A stretch of DNA of 64,000 nt from VAZQ01 sp963771845. Lineage in GTDB: Bacteria; Pseudomonadota; Alphaproteobacteria; Rhizobiales; Xanthobacteraceae. This document shows positions 43,288 through 51,012 of this stretch, in pieces. Position numbers and translations under genes: made by a program. The notes under the pieces were generated by a model. The model worked only from the letters and a program-made list of their open reading frames with translations. It ran no database searches and was not told the origin of the DNA. The first letter of the stretch is position 1; every line of letters starts with the position of its first letter. Location: positions 248,001 through 312,000 of the forward strand of contig CAVYVC010000036.1 of the NCBI GenBank assembly GCA_963771845.1, in the 5' to 3' direction.

Positions 43288-43908
43288 ATGCCCCGCTATT
43301 TTTTTAATGTAGTGGAAGGCGCCACGAAGAATATCGCAAAGGACTCCGAAGGAGTCGTACTCAATAGCGTACGTGAGGCAGAGAAAGGGGCGATCGGTTT
43401 TGCCCGAGATCTTGTCCAACACAAGGAAATACCTCGAACGTGGAAGGTGGTCGTCACCGACGAGAACGGCACCCAAGTCCTGACGCTGCCTTTGTCGGAG
43501 ATTCGGAGCCGCAGTCAGCTTTGGTTGGTTCTGCGCCGCCGCCTTGCCGCGCTCGAATCCAAACTCGGCCCGCGCACTTTCGCCTGCGTGATAGCAATGG
43601 CGCTGGTGGGCATCATCGCGCAGGCCTCAATGAGGAGAGAGCTTAGCACGAAAGAGCTTCAGTACCAGACCGCTTCGAGCGCAACTGAAGGAAGTGGTAT
43701 TGTCGTACGATTTGCTCCGCAGGCGATCGCGGCAGACATCACCAAATTCCTGGACGCGTACAATGCCTCTGTCGTCAGCGGCCCGCGACCTACTGGCTTC
43801 TATCGGCTGCGCATCGGTGAGGCGACTATGTCTCAAAAGGAACTTGCGAAACTCGTGGAGCGAATGACGCGAGAGGAGGTCGTCGAGTTTGTCGCCGCTT
43901 TGCAGTAG
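43288..43908 (+). CDS. DUF6894 domain fused to membrane anchor and periplasmic-type domain
   Basis: A 206-residue protein (AAGGA upstream). Residues 1-75 are a DUF6894 unit (MPRYFFNVVEGATKN, DSEGVVLNSVREAEKGAIGF, TWKVVVTDENGTQVLTLPLS). A membrane helix follows at about 98-114 (FACVIAMALVGIIAQA). The C-terminal 75 residues (VVRFAPQAIAADITKFLDAY, SGPRPTGFYRLRIGE, EVVEFVAALQ) recall the C-terminal domain found on some anti-sigma or fervidolysin-type regulators. DUF6894 is normally a stand-alone small protein, so the fusion is unusual. Function unknown. Confidence 0.78.
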   Translation: MPRYFFNVVEGATKNIAKDSEGVVLNSVREAEKGAIGFARDLVQHKEIPRTWKVVVTDENGTQVLTLPLSEIRSRSQLWLVLRRRLAALESKLGPRTFACVIAMALVGIIAQASMRRELSTKELQYQTASSATEGSGIVVRFAPQAIAADITKFLDAYNASVVSGPRPTGFYRLRIGEATMSQKELAKLVERMTREEVVEFVAALQ

Positions 43909-44077
43909 AAGAGTCGCTTTGTTCCGCCGCGCTCGGCACTCGGCGGATGTATACTTGTCCATGCCCGATGCGATGGCGTTTCCAATGCCGTCGTCGTTCT
44001 TGACCGGTTGTCCGTATCCGTCCGGCGAGAGTCTCGACCCTGTTGACCAGGCGCCCGACGCGGCCTCGACGATACCG

Positions 44078-44587
44078 TTATTGGTTATCTAGATGAGGAG
44101 CTTCCTGTGACATCTGCGACCAAGTCCAGCCTGTGATGTGCCAGCCGTTCGGGAGTTTTTGCAACGCTAATGTCCAGCTGCCATCCTGCGACGTGGCCTT
44201 GCCTTTCAGGCTGTAGCTGAAAATGGCCGGTGTCACGACATAGGCGTGGTCTCCGGTAACGACGACGCGCTTCGGTGTGCCGATCGCCAGACGTTCCGCG
44301 CTTATCCCCGCTTGCTTGTCGAGAGCATGGAGAGCGTCCCACCACTCCGTGCAGGCCGCAGAGCCTTGAAAGACATATGGTTGTATATCGTCGATAATGG
44401 CGGCTTGCGGGGCGCAAAGGCCCTGAAATGCATCTTTGTCGGCCTTAGTTACGGCCTCGGCGTATCGCTTCACCACTGCGACAACATCGGTTTGGTCCGA
44501 AGCGGCTGCAGGCATCGCGACCAAGAACGTGACCGCGGCGGCGGTCATCAGAGGCAGGATCGTGTTACGCATTTTAGTTTCTTTCAT
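44078..44587 (-). CDS. secreted SnoaL/NTF2-like protein
   Basis: A 169-residue protein (start MKETKMRNTILPL; a second Met five residues later is equally possible). After the signal peptide (LMTAAAVTFLVAMPAAA) comes an NTF2-like cone fold: DVVAVVKRYAEAVTKADKDA, FQGLCAPQAAIIDDIQPYVF, WWDALHALDKQAG and the C-terminal SWTLALQKLPNGWHITGWTW. Such proteins bind small ligands or catalyse ketosteroid isomerase-like reactions. It follows a small membrane-protein gene (44763-44924) and may share its operator-controlled transcript. Confidence 0.78.
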   Translation of the reverse strand: MKETKMRNTILPLMTAAAVTFLVAMPAAASDQTDVVAVVKRYAEAVTKADKDAFQGLCAPQAAIIDDIQPYVFQGSAACTEWWDALHALDKQAGISAERLAIGTPKRVVVTGDHAYVVTPAIFSYSLKGKATSQDGSWTLALQKLPNGWHITGWTWSQMSQEAPHLDNQ

Positions 44588-44762
44588 TTTGGCGACATTC
44601 CCCAGATGGGCGCGAGCTTTTCGGCAAATAGGGTCGGCCCAATTCGCTATATCCGCGTCCGGGCCCACCCTCGTTAGGGCAGGCTGGGCCGATAATCTCA
44701 AGCACTTGGCAGGCGACAGCGCGATGACCGGGGCATTCCAATTTGAGTGATCATCGGGGTTG

Positions 44763-44924
44763 TTATCCGATGCTGGTCGGCAGCGTGTGCATCGCCAGCA
44801 AGACAATGGCCAAGGTGAGCACGCTGCAGACGATGGCCCCGATCCCGGCTTTCATGGCCTCGTCCATGCCGCGGCTGCGGCGGTGAAACGACACGGCGGT
44901 CGTTGCGGGAGATTTCTCGGGCAT
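44763..44924 (-). CDS. 53-residue membrane protein of the LysR regulon
   Basis: A short ORF: MPEKSPATTAVSFHRRSRGM, then DEAMKAGIGAIVCSVLTLA and a hydrophobic end (IVLLAMHTLPTSIG). One membrane helix, cytosolic basic N-terminus. AGGAGG lies 8-13 nt before the ATG. Operator K ends 81 bp upstream and symmetric operator C lies 55 bp beyond it, the same two-site layout as cupin 1. No family recognised. Confidence 0.68.
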   Translation of the reverse strand: MPEKSPATTAVSFHRRSRGMDEAMKAGIGAIVCSVLTLAIVLLAMHTLPTSIG

Positions 44925-45004
44925 TGGCTTCGTCCTCCTGGATTGGTCGAACTACGCTCACCGAGCGAGCGTGACATTTATTAAGCTCCGCAAAACGCCC
45001 GAAC

Positions 45005-45034
45005 TGAAATGCCGTTCGTTTATGAAATCGATAG
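45005..45034 (-). promoter_or_regulatory. LysR-type operator, proximal (site K)
   Basis: Minus strand: CTATCGATTTCATAA then ACGAACGGCATTTCA, ending 81 bp before the small membrane protein gene. Confidence 0.68.
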
Positions 45035-45059
45035 CCCTGGCGTATGGGTAGCACATCAC

Positions 45060-45104
45060 TCCAATGCTCTTCGTCTATGGATCCGATAGGTGAGTAGCAT
45101 TGGA
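45060..45104. promoter_or_regulatory. LysR-type operator, symmetric class (site C)
   Basis: Dyad CTATGGATCCGATAG (45075-45089) with CCAATGC and GCATTGG arms at equal 7-bp gaps on both sides. Minus-strand right arm ACGAAGAGCATTGG is the same as in sites A and B. Confidence 0.72.
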
Positions 45105-45163
45105 TCAGCCTTTCCAATCGTGTTCGAAATGCCTTTTGTCAGAGCAAGAGCAATAGATCGAAG

Positions 45164-45328
45164 CTACTCACCGAGCAGGTTTGGCTCGCCAATATGCAGC
45201 ACTTTGCAGCCCACAATGCGGTGTGGAATGCGTGGGTCGATTCGGAGAACGCGCCGGTACGGGCATGCGTGCGAGCCGATCTCGTGCGCAATTGTTTGGT
45301 CGAGATCATGGTCACGGCAGCCAAATAA
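45164..45328 (+). pseudogene. 3' remnant of a RidA/YjgF-family gene
   Basis: The plus strand reads LLTEQVWLANMQHFAAHNAV, then WNAWVDSENAPVRACVRADL and LVEIMVTAAK before TAA. This is the C-terminal third of a RidA-type enamine deaminase (NM..F..MN.vw..wv....pPaR..v.a..l.....vEI...A). The first two thirds, including the start, are missing. It lies just beyond operator C, so a regulon member may have been lost here. Confidence 0.65.
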
Positions 45329-45712
45329 TTGGCCGGTCCTCGCCGCCATCACCTCGTTCGATGTTGACTGGCATGTGCCCCTCTCCGCGCGAAGGTTGCC
45401 TAGCGCGGAACGATGCCACATGCGAGAAAGGCGTTGCAGAACGAGCCAAGCCCTCCGCTATGTGATAAACAGCATACACGCCTCGTCGGTCTGAGGCAGA
45501 GCCTCGTTAGCTGGTGGTAATGTTCGGCATGCCTTCCGGTTCGAAAAGGATATTGCGTTCGCGTCCGCACGAATTTGCCGCAGGCAAGCCAGGCAATAAC
45601 AATGCTTATTGGCTATGATACAATCCCGCTATGGCGATGCATCGCCTCGGTATTGACGATCTGTTCAAGTTAAGCGGAAAACTGTCGTGGTGGATCACCG
45701 CGGAGCACCGGC

Positions 45713-46669
45713 ATGGAAATGCATCAAGTTCGTTATTTTCTGGCGGTTGCACAGGAATTGAACTTCTCGCGTGCAGCTGAAAAGTGCAACGTTTCGCAGC
45801 CCTCGCTCTCGCGTGCGATTCAGCAGCTGGAGGGAGAACTTGGCGGCCCGCTTTTTCACCGGGAACGCCATCTCACGCATCTGACTGATCTCGGCGAGAT
45901 GGTTCGCCCCCATCTGGAAACCGTCTACGGGGCAGCCGTCGAGGCAAAGCGCCTGTCGCAAGACCTCAGTCAACTCAAGCGGGTGCCCCTCAAGCTTGGA
46001 ATCATGAGCACGATATCGCCGGATGAAATTGTCGATCTCATTGCGGCTCTGAAGCTGCGCCATGACGGGCTTGAACTGCGTCTGTGCGATGCAAGCGCCC
46101 GGGAGCTGCGGGATCGCCTGCTTGCCGGCGACCTTGAAGTCGTCATCTACGCGTTGCCAGGCGAAGAGTTGGATGAGCGCACGCACGTGATGCCGCTGTT
46201 TGCAGAGCAGATGGTCATCGCGATTCATCGCGGTCATCGTCTCGCCGGCGAAAATGCTTTTCCGGTCAGGGAACTCGACGGCGAATCTTACATTCACCGG
46301 ATGAACTGCGAATTTGCTGGCTACGCCGACCATATCCTCCAGGAAAAAGGAGTGACATGCGCGCCGACCTACTGGAGTGAACGCGACGATTGGACCTTGG
46401 CCATGGTTGCGGCGGGACTTGGCTTTGCGTTCATGCCGGAAAATGCCGCTCGGCATCCCGGTGTCGTCGCGTTGCCCGTGATTGAGCCTGAGTTCTGGCG
46501 AAAAGTGAATCTGGTCACGGTCAGAGGCCGGCCCTATTCGCCGGGCGTGGGCGCGCTGGTGCGGGAGGCCATGCGGAAAAAATGGTTTGGCAACAAAGCG
46601 ATTGCCGCGCGCTTGGCGCAAGAAGGCGTCGCTGGTGCAACGAAAGACTCGAACCTTCTCGCCGGCTAG
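45713..46669 (+). CDS. LysR-family transcriptional regulator (intact)
   Basis: A 318-residue LysR protein. The winged helix-turn-helix (MEMHQVRYFLAVAQELNFSR, CNVSQPSLSRAIQQLEGELG) is nearly the same as that of the interrupted LysR at 35422-36297. The effector domain includes LKLGIMSTISPDEIVDLIAAL, LEVVIYALPGEELDERTHVM and a periplasmic-binding-like second half. A Cys in IHRMNCEFAGYADH could serve redox sensing, but this is a guess. As the only intact copy in the region, it is the best candidate to bind the repeated T-N11-A operators at 26-50 kb. Confidence 0.93.
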   Translation: MEMHQVRYFLAVAQELNFSRAAEKCNVSQPSLSRAIQQLEGELGGPLFHRERHLTHLTDLGEMVRPHLETVYGAAVEAKRLSQDLSQLKRVPLKLGIMSTISPDEIVDLIAALKLRHDGLELRLCDASARELRDRLLAGDLEVVIYALPGEELDERTHVMPLFAEQMVIAIHRGHRLAGENAFPVRELDGESYIHRMNCEFAGYADHILQEKGVTCAPTYWSERDDWTLAMVAAGLGFAFMPENAARHPGVVALPVIEPEFWRKVNLVTVRGRPYSPGVGALVREAMRKKWFGNKAIAARLAQEGVAGATKDSNLLAG

Positions 46670-46678
46670 TAGCTCGTT

Positions 46679-47377
46679 TCAGATCTGCATCGCGCCGAGC
46701 ATGTCGGAAATCATCATCCGGTTGCGGTAATCGGGATCGATGAAGCGCGCCCTGATGAGCCCGTCGCGGCCGACAACGAAGGTCGCCGGTATCGGAAGCA
46801 TCCACGAGCTGTTGCCCTGAAAAGTCGGAAGATCCCGACGGCCTTCCATCATCTTCTGTACTTCAGCGCCGACCCAGATGGTCAGATTGAGGGAGAGAGC
46901 ATACCCGTTATCCATGTCCGTGAGGATGGGAAACGGCACATTCGATTGCAGTTTGAGCTCCGCAACGAATTTCTGCCGGTCAGGCATGATGGCAACGATC
47001 TGGCCCTCGCCGGCAGGCAACGCCCTCTGCGCCCCCGCCAGCGCATTGATGTTGATGCGGCAATAGGGGCACCAATGGCCGCGATGGAAGGTCACGGCAA
47101 CCGGTCCCCGGTTCAGAAGCTCCTCGAGGCTGACCATTTGCCCGGTCTCGTCGGGCAGGACGAATGGGGGCATCGACTCGCCGATTTGCGGCGCCGATTC
47201 GCCGGCGCCATATTGACGAAGCCGGTTGACGAGCCGATCCACCGCGGCGGCAAATTCCGGCCGTTCTTGCCGTACCGTCTGCGCAAAGGTGCGAAGCTGC
47301 TCTTGCAAAGAAACGTCGAGATCGCGCACGCGTTTGAATGCATCGTCCAGGGGCTCGCTTCCGATATTTGCGATCAT
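46679..47377 (-). CDS. AhpC/TSA-type peroxiredoxin-like protein (copy 2)
   Basis: A 232-residue paralog of the protein at 31837-32541. Active-site segment TFHRGHWCPYCR, then IVAIMPDRQKFVAELKLQSN and FPILTDMDNGYALSLNLTIW and IPATFVVGRDGLIRARFIDP. It is the third gene of a minus-strand unit after DUF2063 and NDH-2 (75-bp gap), so it should be under operator E. It meets the lysR gene tail to tail with a 9-bp gap. Confidence 0.85.
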   Translation of the reverse strand: MIANIGSEPLDDAFKRVRDLDVSLQEQLRTFAQTVRQERPEFAAAVDRLVNRLRQYGAGESAPQIGESMPPFVLPDETGQMVSLEELLNRGPVAVTFHRGHWCPYCRININALAGAQRALPAGEGQIVAIMPDRQKFVAELKLQSNVPFPILTDMDNGYALSLNLTIWVGAEVQKMMEGRRDLPTFQGNSSWMLPIPATFVVGRDGLIRARFIDPDYRNRMMISDMLGAMQI

Positions 47378-47452
47378 GGCAAGGTTCTGCCGCGAGCACC
47401 TGCGCTTGCGAACCTGCAGCGCTCCAGAACCATTTTCCAGGACGGATTGAGC

Positions 47453-48841
47453 TCAGACATGCCGCGCGCCTTCCTGCCAGGACAAATCGTTATGCTCCAG
47501 AGCTTGAAAGACCGATCCGGTGTCTCCGGCGCTCACTGCCAAAGCCGGCGCGGTCGCCACGCCCGGCAGCACGTCCTCAATGCGTGAGCCGGAAATGCCG
47601 GTGATCAAGCGCGTGCCACGCTGAAACGTAACATAATTCCAGCCCCAGTTCATGGCGACAGCGAGACGGTTGCGAAAGCCGATCAGGAAATAGATGTGGG
47701 CGAGACTCCATAACAGCCATGCCACGATTCCCGAAGCCTTGAAAGCTCCGATCTGTGCGACCGCGCGCTTGCGGCCGATCGTGGCCATGGCTCCGAAATC
47801 GCGATAGCGGAATGCAGGCGCGGTTCTGCCCTCGATACGCGCTCTGAGCAGATTCGCCACGTAGCATCCCTGCTGCTTGGCTACGGGTGCAATGCCGGGC
47901 AGCGGATTGCCATCCAATCCAGCGGCAGCAGCGGCATCGCCGATCACGAAAATGTCCGGATGAGCCGGCACTGAAAGATCCGCCTTTACTTTCACGCGGC
48001 CGGCACGGTCGCTCTGGGCGCCGAGCCACTCGGCCACCGGGGAGGCTTTGACCCCGGCCGCCCACACGATGGTTCGCGTCTGCAGACGTTCATGGCCGAG
48101 CGAGACCGCCGAGCAATCGCAATCCGTGACGCTGGCGCCGAGACGGACTTCGACGCCGAGCTGTTCCAGCGAACGCCGCGCCGCTTCCGATAGCGCGGGA
48201 TCGAACGGTGCAAGCAGCCGTGGCCCGGCCTCGATCAGAATGATCCGCGCCCAGCGTGGATCGATGGAGCGGAAATCTGCGGCCAGCGCGCGTTTCGCCA
48301 ATTCGGCGATGGCGCCCGCCATCTCGACGCCGGTCGGGCCGCCGCCGACCACCACGAAATTAAGCAGACGCCGCCGCTCTTCCGGGTCCGGCTCGGTTTC
48401 GGCACGCTCGAACGCGAGCAGGATCCGGCGGCGCAAATAGGTCGCGTCGTCGATCGTCTTCAAACCGGGCGCGTAGGACGACCAATCATGCCCGAAATAA
48501 GCGTGCTCGGCGCCAGTCGCGACCACCAGATAGTCGTAGGGAATGCGGCGGCCTTCCGCGACCACCTCTCTGCGCAGCGTGTCGATGCCCGAGACTTTCG
48601 CCAGAACCACCCTGATGTTCTTCTGCCGGCGCAGGACGCCGCGGATTGGTGAGGCGATATCGCCAGGCGACAGGCCCGCGGTCGCGACTTGGTAAAGCAG
48701 CGGCTGGAACAGGTGGTAGTTGTGGCGATCGACAATGGTAACGTCGAAAGGCGCTTGCGCCAGTTGCTTGGCTGCCGAAAGCCCGCCGAACCCTGCTCCG
48801 ATAATCACAACGCGGGGCAAATTGGCAGGAATGGAATTCAT
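47453..48841 (-). CDS. ndh: type II NADH dehydrogenase (NDH-2)-like flavoprotein
   Basis: A 462-residue protein (start MNSIPANLPRVVIIGAGFGG). FAD motif VIIGAGFGGLSAAKQL, FQPLLYQVATAGLSPGDIAS typical of NDH-2, NADH motif VVVGGGPTGVEMAGAIAEL, second FAD motif DIFVIGDAAAAAGLDG, GIAPVAKQQGCYVA near the quinone site, and a C-terminal amphipathic/hydrophobic stretch (WLLWSLAHIYFLIGFRNRLA) for membrane attachment. It passes electrons from NADH to quinone without proton pumping. Located between DUF2063 and peroxiredoxin genes in one unit. Confidence 0.92.
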   Translation of the reverse strand: MNSIPANLPRVVIIGAGFGGLSAAKQLAQAPFDVTIVDRHNYHLFQPLLYQVATAGLSPGDIASPIRGVLRRQKNIRVVLAKVSGIDTLRREVVAEGRRIPYDYLVVATGAEHAYFGHDWSSYAPGLKTIDDATYLRRRILLAFERAETEPDPEERRRLLNFVVVGGGPTGVEMAGAIAELAKRALAADFRSIDPRWARIILIEAGPRLLAPFDPALSEAARRSLEQLGVEVRLGASVTDCDCSAVSLGHERLQTRTIVWAAGVKASPVAEWLGAQSDRAGRVKVKADLSVPAHPDIFVIGDAAAAAGLDGNPLPGIAPVAKQQGCYVANLLRARIEGRTAPAFRYRDFGAMATIGRKRAVAQIGAFKASGIVAWLLWSLAHIYFLIGFRNRLAVAMNWGWNYVTFQRGTRLITGISGSRIEDVLPGVATAPALAVSAGDTGSVFQALEHNDLSWQEGARHV

Positions 48842-48876
48842 TTTTAGGGCTCGTATCTGTGTTGACCGCTGCGGGC

Positions 48877-49704
48877 TCAGGCAGGTTGCCGAATGCCGAC
48901 GATGACATTGGCGTTGTCCAGCAGCAATTGGTTGGAGGCCATCTCGAATTGGGACGTGGCTGCGGATGCGAGCGCCGCGGCCGTTGTCACGGTCTGTCCC
49001 TCGGCCAACGCGCGCAGGAAGGCATAGCCGCCGGGCGGAAGCCGCCGGACTTCGGCTTTGAGAAACGGTCGCGCCACCAGAGCAGCCTCGCCGACCCATC
49101 GCTCGATCCTGCCATCATCATCGTTGGTTTGGTTGTTCTCCCATGCCGCCACGATCGGGAAACGCGATTGCACCAAGCCAACCGACGGGTGCAGCACGAC
49201 GCGCAACCCATTGAGCCGCTCGGCCGGCAGGGACGACAGCATGGGTGCAGCAAGCGGCCGGACGTCTGCGGCCGCTTGCGCCTTCTGTTGCAGCATTTCG
49301 AGCTCCGCGATGTCGGCGACATATTCGATCGACGCGACATTGCCCAGGCTTCGGATAAAGCGTGGAAAGTTGTCGCCGTAACTTTGAGCAATCGGGACTC
49401 CTGGCGGCTCGCTGAGGATGAAGCGACGCGCTGCCACCCGAAATGACAGCTCCCCCACTACCCGACGGACGACGGGATATCGGACGGCTAGAAAGTCGAC
49501 CAGGCTCGTGCGGTCATGACGGAGCAACACCCCGCCACAGGTCCGCTCACTTGCTCGCGGCGAACGAGAGAACTCCGCGCACACATTAGCTTTGCGGCGC
49601 ACGGCGCTGTGCTGGATGTCTTTCACGGCGCGATCCTCCAAGGAGCGGTCATGCAGCAAGGCGGCGGCGAGATCGCCGCTCGGGTGAGGGGCAGGCTTGC
49701 GCAC
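48877..49704 (-). CDS. DUF2063 (HvfC/BufC-like) protein with divergent N-terminus
   Basis: A 275-residue frame whose residues 60-150 match DUF2063: TSLVDFLAVRYPVVRRVVGE, then FRVAARRFILSEPPGVPIAQ and YGDNFPRFIRSLG, ADIAELEMLQQKA. Relatives work with BufB-type DUF692 proteins in making copper-binding peptides; no DUF692 gene is present. The first 60 residues are odd: the usual RFAVYRNNV motif reads AVRRKANV and is followed by an Arg-rich insertion, so the 5' end may be rearranged or the true start may be internal. Operator E lies 40 bp upstream. Leads the unit with NDH-2 and peroxiredoxin 2. Confidence 0.7.
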   Translation of the reverse strand: MRKPAPHPSGDLAAALLHDRSLEDRAVKDIQHSAVRRKANVCAEFSRSPRASERTCGGVLLRHDRTSLVDFLAVRYPVVRRVVGELSFRVAARRFILSEPPGVPIAQSYGDNFPRFIRSLGNVASIEYVADIAELEMLQQKAQAAADVRPLAAPMLSSLPAERLNGLRVVLHPSVGLVQSRFPIVAAWENNQTNDDDGRIERWVGEAALVARPFLKAEVRRLPPGGYAFLRALAEGQTVTTAAALASAATSQFEMASNQLLLDNANVIVGIRQPA

Positions 49705-49743
49705 CCACCGGTGTGGGCAATGAACAACAGCCGGCCCAATTGC

Positions 49744-49773
49744 GGAAATATCGATTAGCTATCGAGCCGATAG
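49744..49773 (-). promoter_or_regulatory. LysR-type operator before DUF2063-NDH-2-peroxiredoxin unit (site E)
   Basis: Minus strand: perfect dyad CTATCGGCTCGATAG then CTAATCGATATTTCC. Differs from site D at only a few bases over about 37 bp, including the CGCATAG arm on the far side. Confidence 0.75.
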
Positions 49774-49811
49774 CCGCCCGCTATGCGTGCTCTTGCGCTT
49801 CAATGCCGCCC

Positions 49812-49890
49812 GCTCGATAGCGAAAAGCGCAGCCTCAAGATGGCAACGAGCGTGATCGCCTCCATCACCTCGAGCGTGCAGGCAAAGTAG
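49812..49890 (+). pseudogene. 3' remnant of a DUF302 gene
   Basis: The plus strand reads LDSEKRSLKMATSVIASITS then SVQAK and TAG. It matches the last residues of the intact DUF302 protein (ESRNDQFKMASSVITSITSS, VKAK). Only about 25 codons remain, directly upstream of cupin 2. Confidence 0.7.
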
Positions 49891-49916
49891 CGGTCGCTCA
49901 GCACGATAGCCGTTGC

Positions 49917-49946
49917 GTATCGATTCAAAAGCCATTCGGCATTTCC
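49917..49946 (+). promoter_or_regulatory. LysR-type operator upstream of cupin 2 (site G)
   Basis: Plus strand: GTATCGATTCAAAAG then CCATTCGGCATTTCC, ending 78 bp before the cupin ATG. Flanking sequence is shared with site H. Confidence 0.7.
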
Positions 49947-50024
49947 GTTCGATGCGCGCCCGGTGAATTCTAAAGCCCGCTGCCGCCTCGCCTCGGAGTG
50001 CGGCCGAACAGAGGAGACCCGAAT

Positions 50025-50519
50025 ATGTTCAATCGCATGACCGCTGGTCCAAGCTTTGGCCGACACACGGTTCTGGCTGGCGTCACCACGCTATCGACGT
50101 TCATCGGCGTGTCAGCCGCGCTTGCCGGTAGTTGTCCTTCCGACAAGATGAAAGCCGACGCGCGGCAGCCGGTCACCCAGGCGGGCAAGGGTGTGACCGA
50201 TACGGTGCTCGCCGCCATCGATCTCGAAAAGGAACCGGCCAACATCAAGGAGCGCCAACTGCGGTTCCGCAAGCTCACCATAGAGCCGGGAGGAATCGTG
50301 CCATGGCACAGCCACGGGGATCGTCCCGCCATCATCTACATCGCGGAAGGCGAGATTGTTGAATATGCCAGCAACTGCGCGGTTCCGATTGTGCACAAAG
50401 CCGGCGATATCCGGCCGGAGACCAGCGGCACGTCGCATTGGTGGCAGAATACGGGAAACAAGACCGTCGTCCTGTTTGTGGGCGACGTGCTGCACGACAA
50501 GACCGACCACAACATGTGA
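50025..50519 (+). CDS. secreted cupin-domain protein (copy 2)
   Basis: A 164-residue paralog of the protein at 30947-31435. Signal region RHTVLAGVTTLSTFIGVSAA, Cys in GSCPSDK, cupin motif 1 PWHSHGDRPAIIYIAEGE, a second Cys in SNCAVPIVHKAGD, and motif 2 around TSHWWQNTGNKTVVLFVGD. The two share the metal-site His and the spacing of both Cys. GAGGAG lies 8-13 nt before the ATG. It stands alone on the plus strand, divergent from the DUF2063 unit. Confidence 0.87.
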   Translation: MFNRMTAGPSFGRHTVLAGVTTLSTFIGVSAALAGSCPSDKMKADARQPVTQAGKGVTDTVLAAIDLEKEPANIKERQLRFRKLTIEPGGIVPWHSHGDRPAIIYIAEGEIVEYASNCAVPIVHKAGDIRPETSGTSHWWQNTGNKTVVLFVGDVLHDKTDHNM

Positions 50520-51012
50520 GTCGCACCCGCAATAGTCTCAACCGGCCTGTGACGCCTGCAAGCACAGCACGTAGGGCGGAATAGCGAAGCGTATTCCGCC
50601 ATTCTGCGCGCAACCTCGCTAACCGCGCCACACTTGGGCGAACATGCGGACAATACGAATGCCGATAGGCCAGTAAGCGGCCATGGCTTCCATCGATTTT
50701 GCGGATGGCGATTGCCGCGTTCTAGCGATCGGCGAGGCCGAGTGGCGGAATACGCTTCGCTATTCCGCCCTACGAGCCTTGCGCTGCACAATTCCACGCC
50801 GCCGGAGCGAGCTCGGATGAACCGGAGGTCGGCGGTGCCCCAAAATGACAAGCCGTTAGGAGTTTTGCAGTTCATTGCCGCTGTGGTCGGGTTTGCGTAA
50901 AATCGTTTGACAAGTCGATGTCGAATTCGCCTAAAAGCGCCAACTCAAGGCCGGACAAATCACGATGATTGTCCCCTAGGCGGCCAATAGTTTTTGGTGC
51001 AATGCTTTATGC
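50520..51012. repeat. intergenic region with an inverted pair of type 1 repeats
   Basis: GTAGGGCGGAATAGCGAAGC then GTATTCCGCC at 50571-50600, and its reverse complement at 50744-50773, so the 200-bp segment between them could fold as a stem or recombine. A related copy is at 15480-15509. No gene is supported in these 493 bp. Confidence 0.75.

Noticed and set aside
45695..46621. 308-codon open frame on the minus strand
   Set aside because: Antisense shadow of the intact lysR gene.
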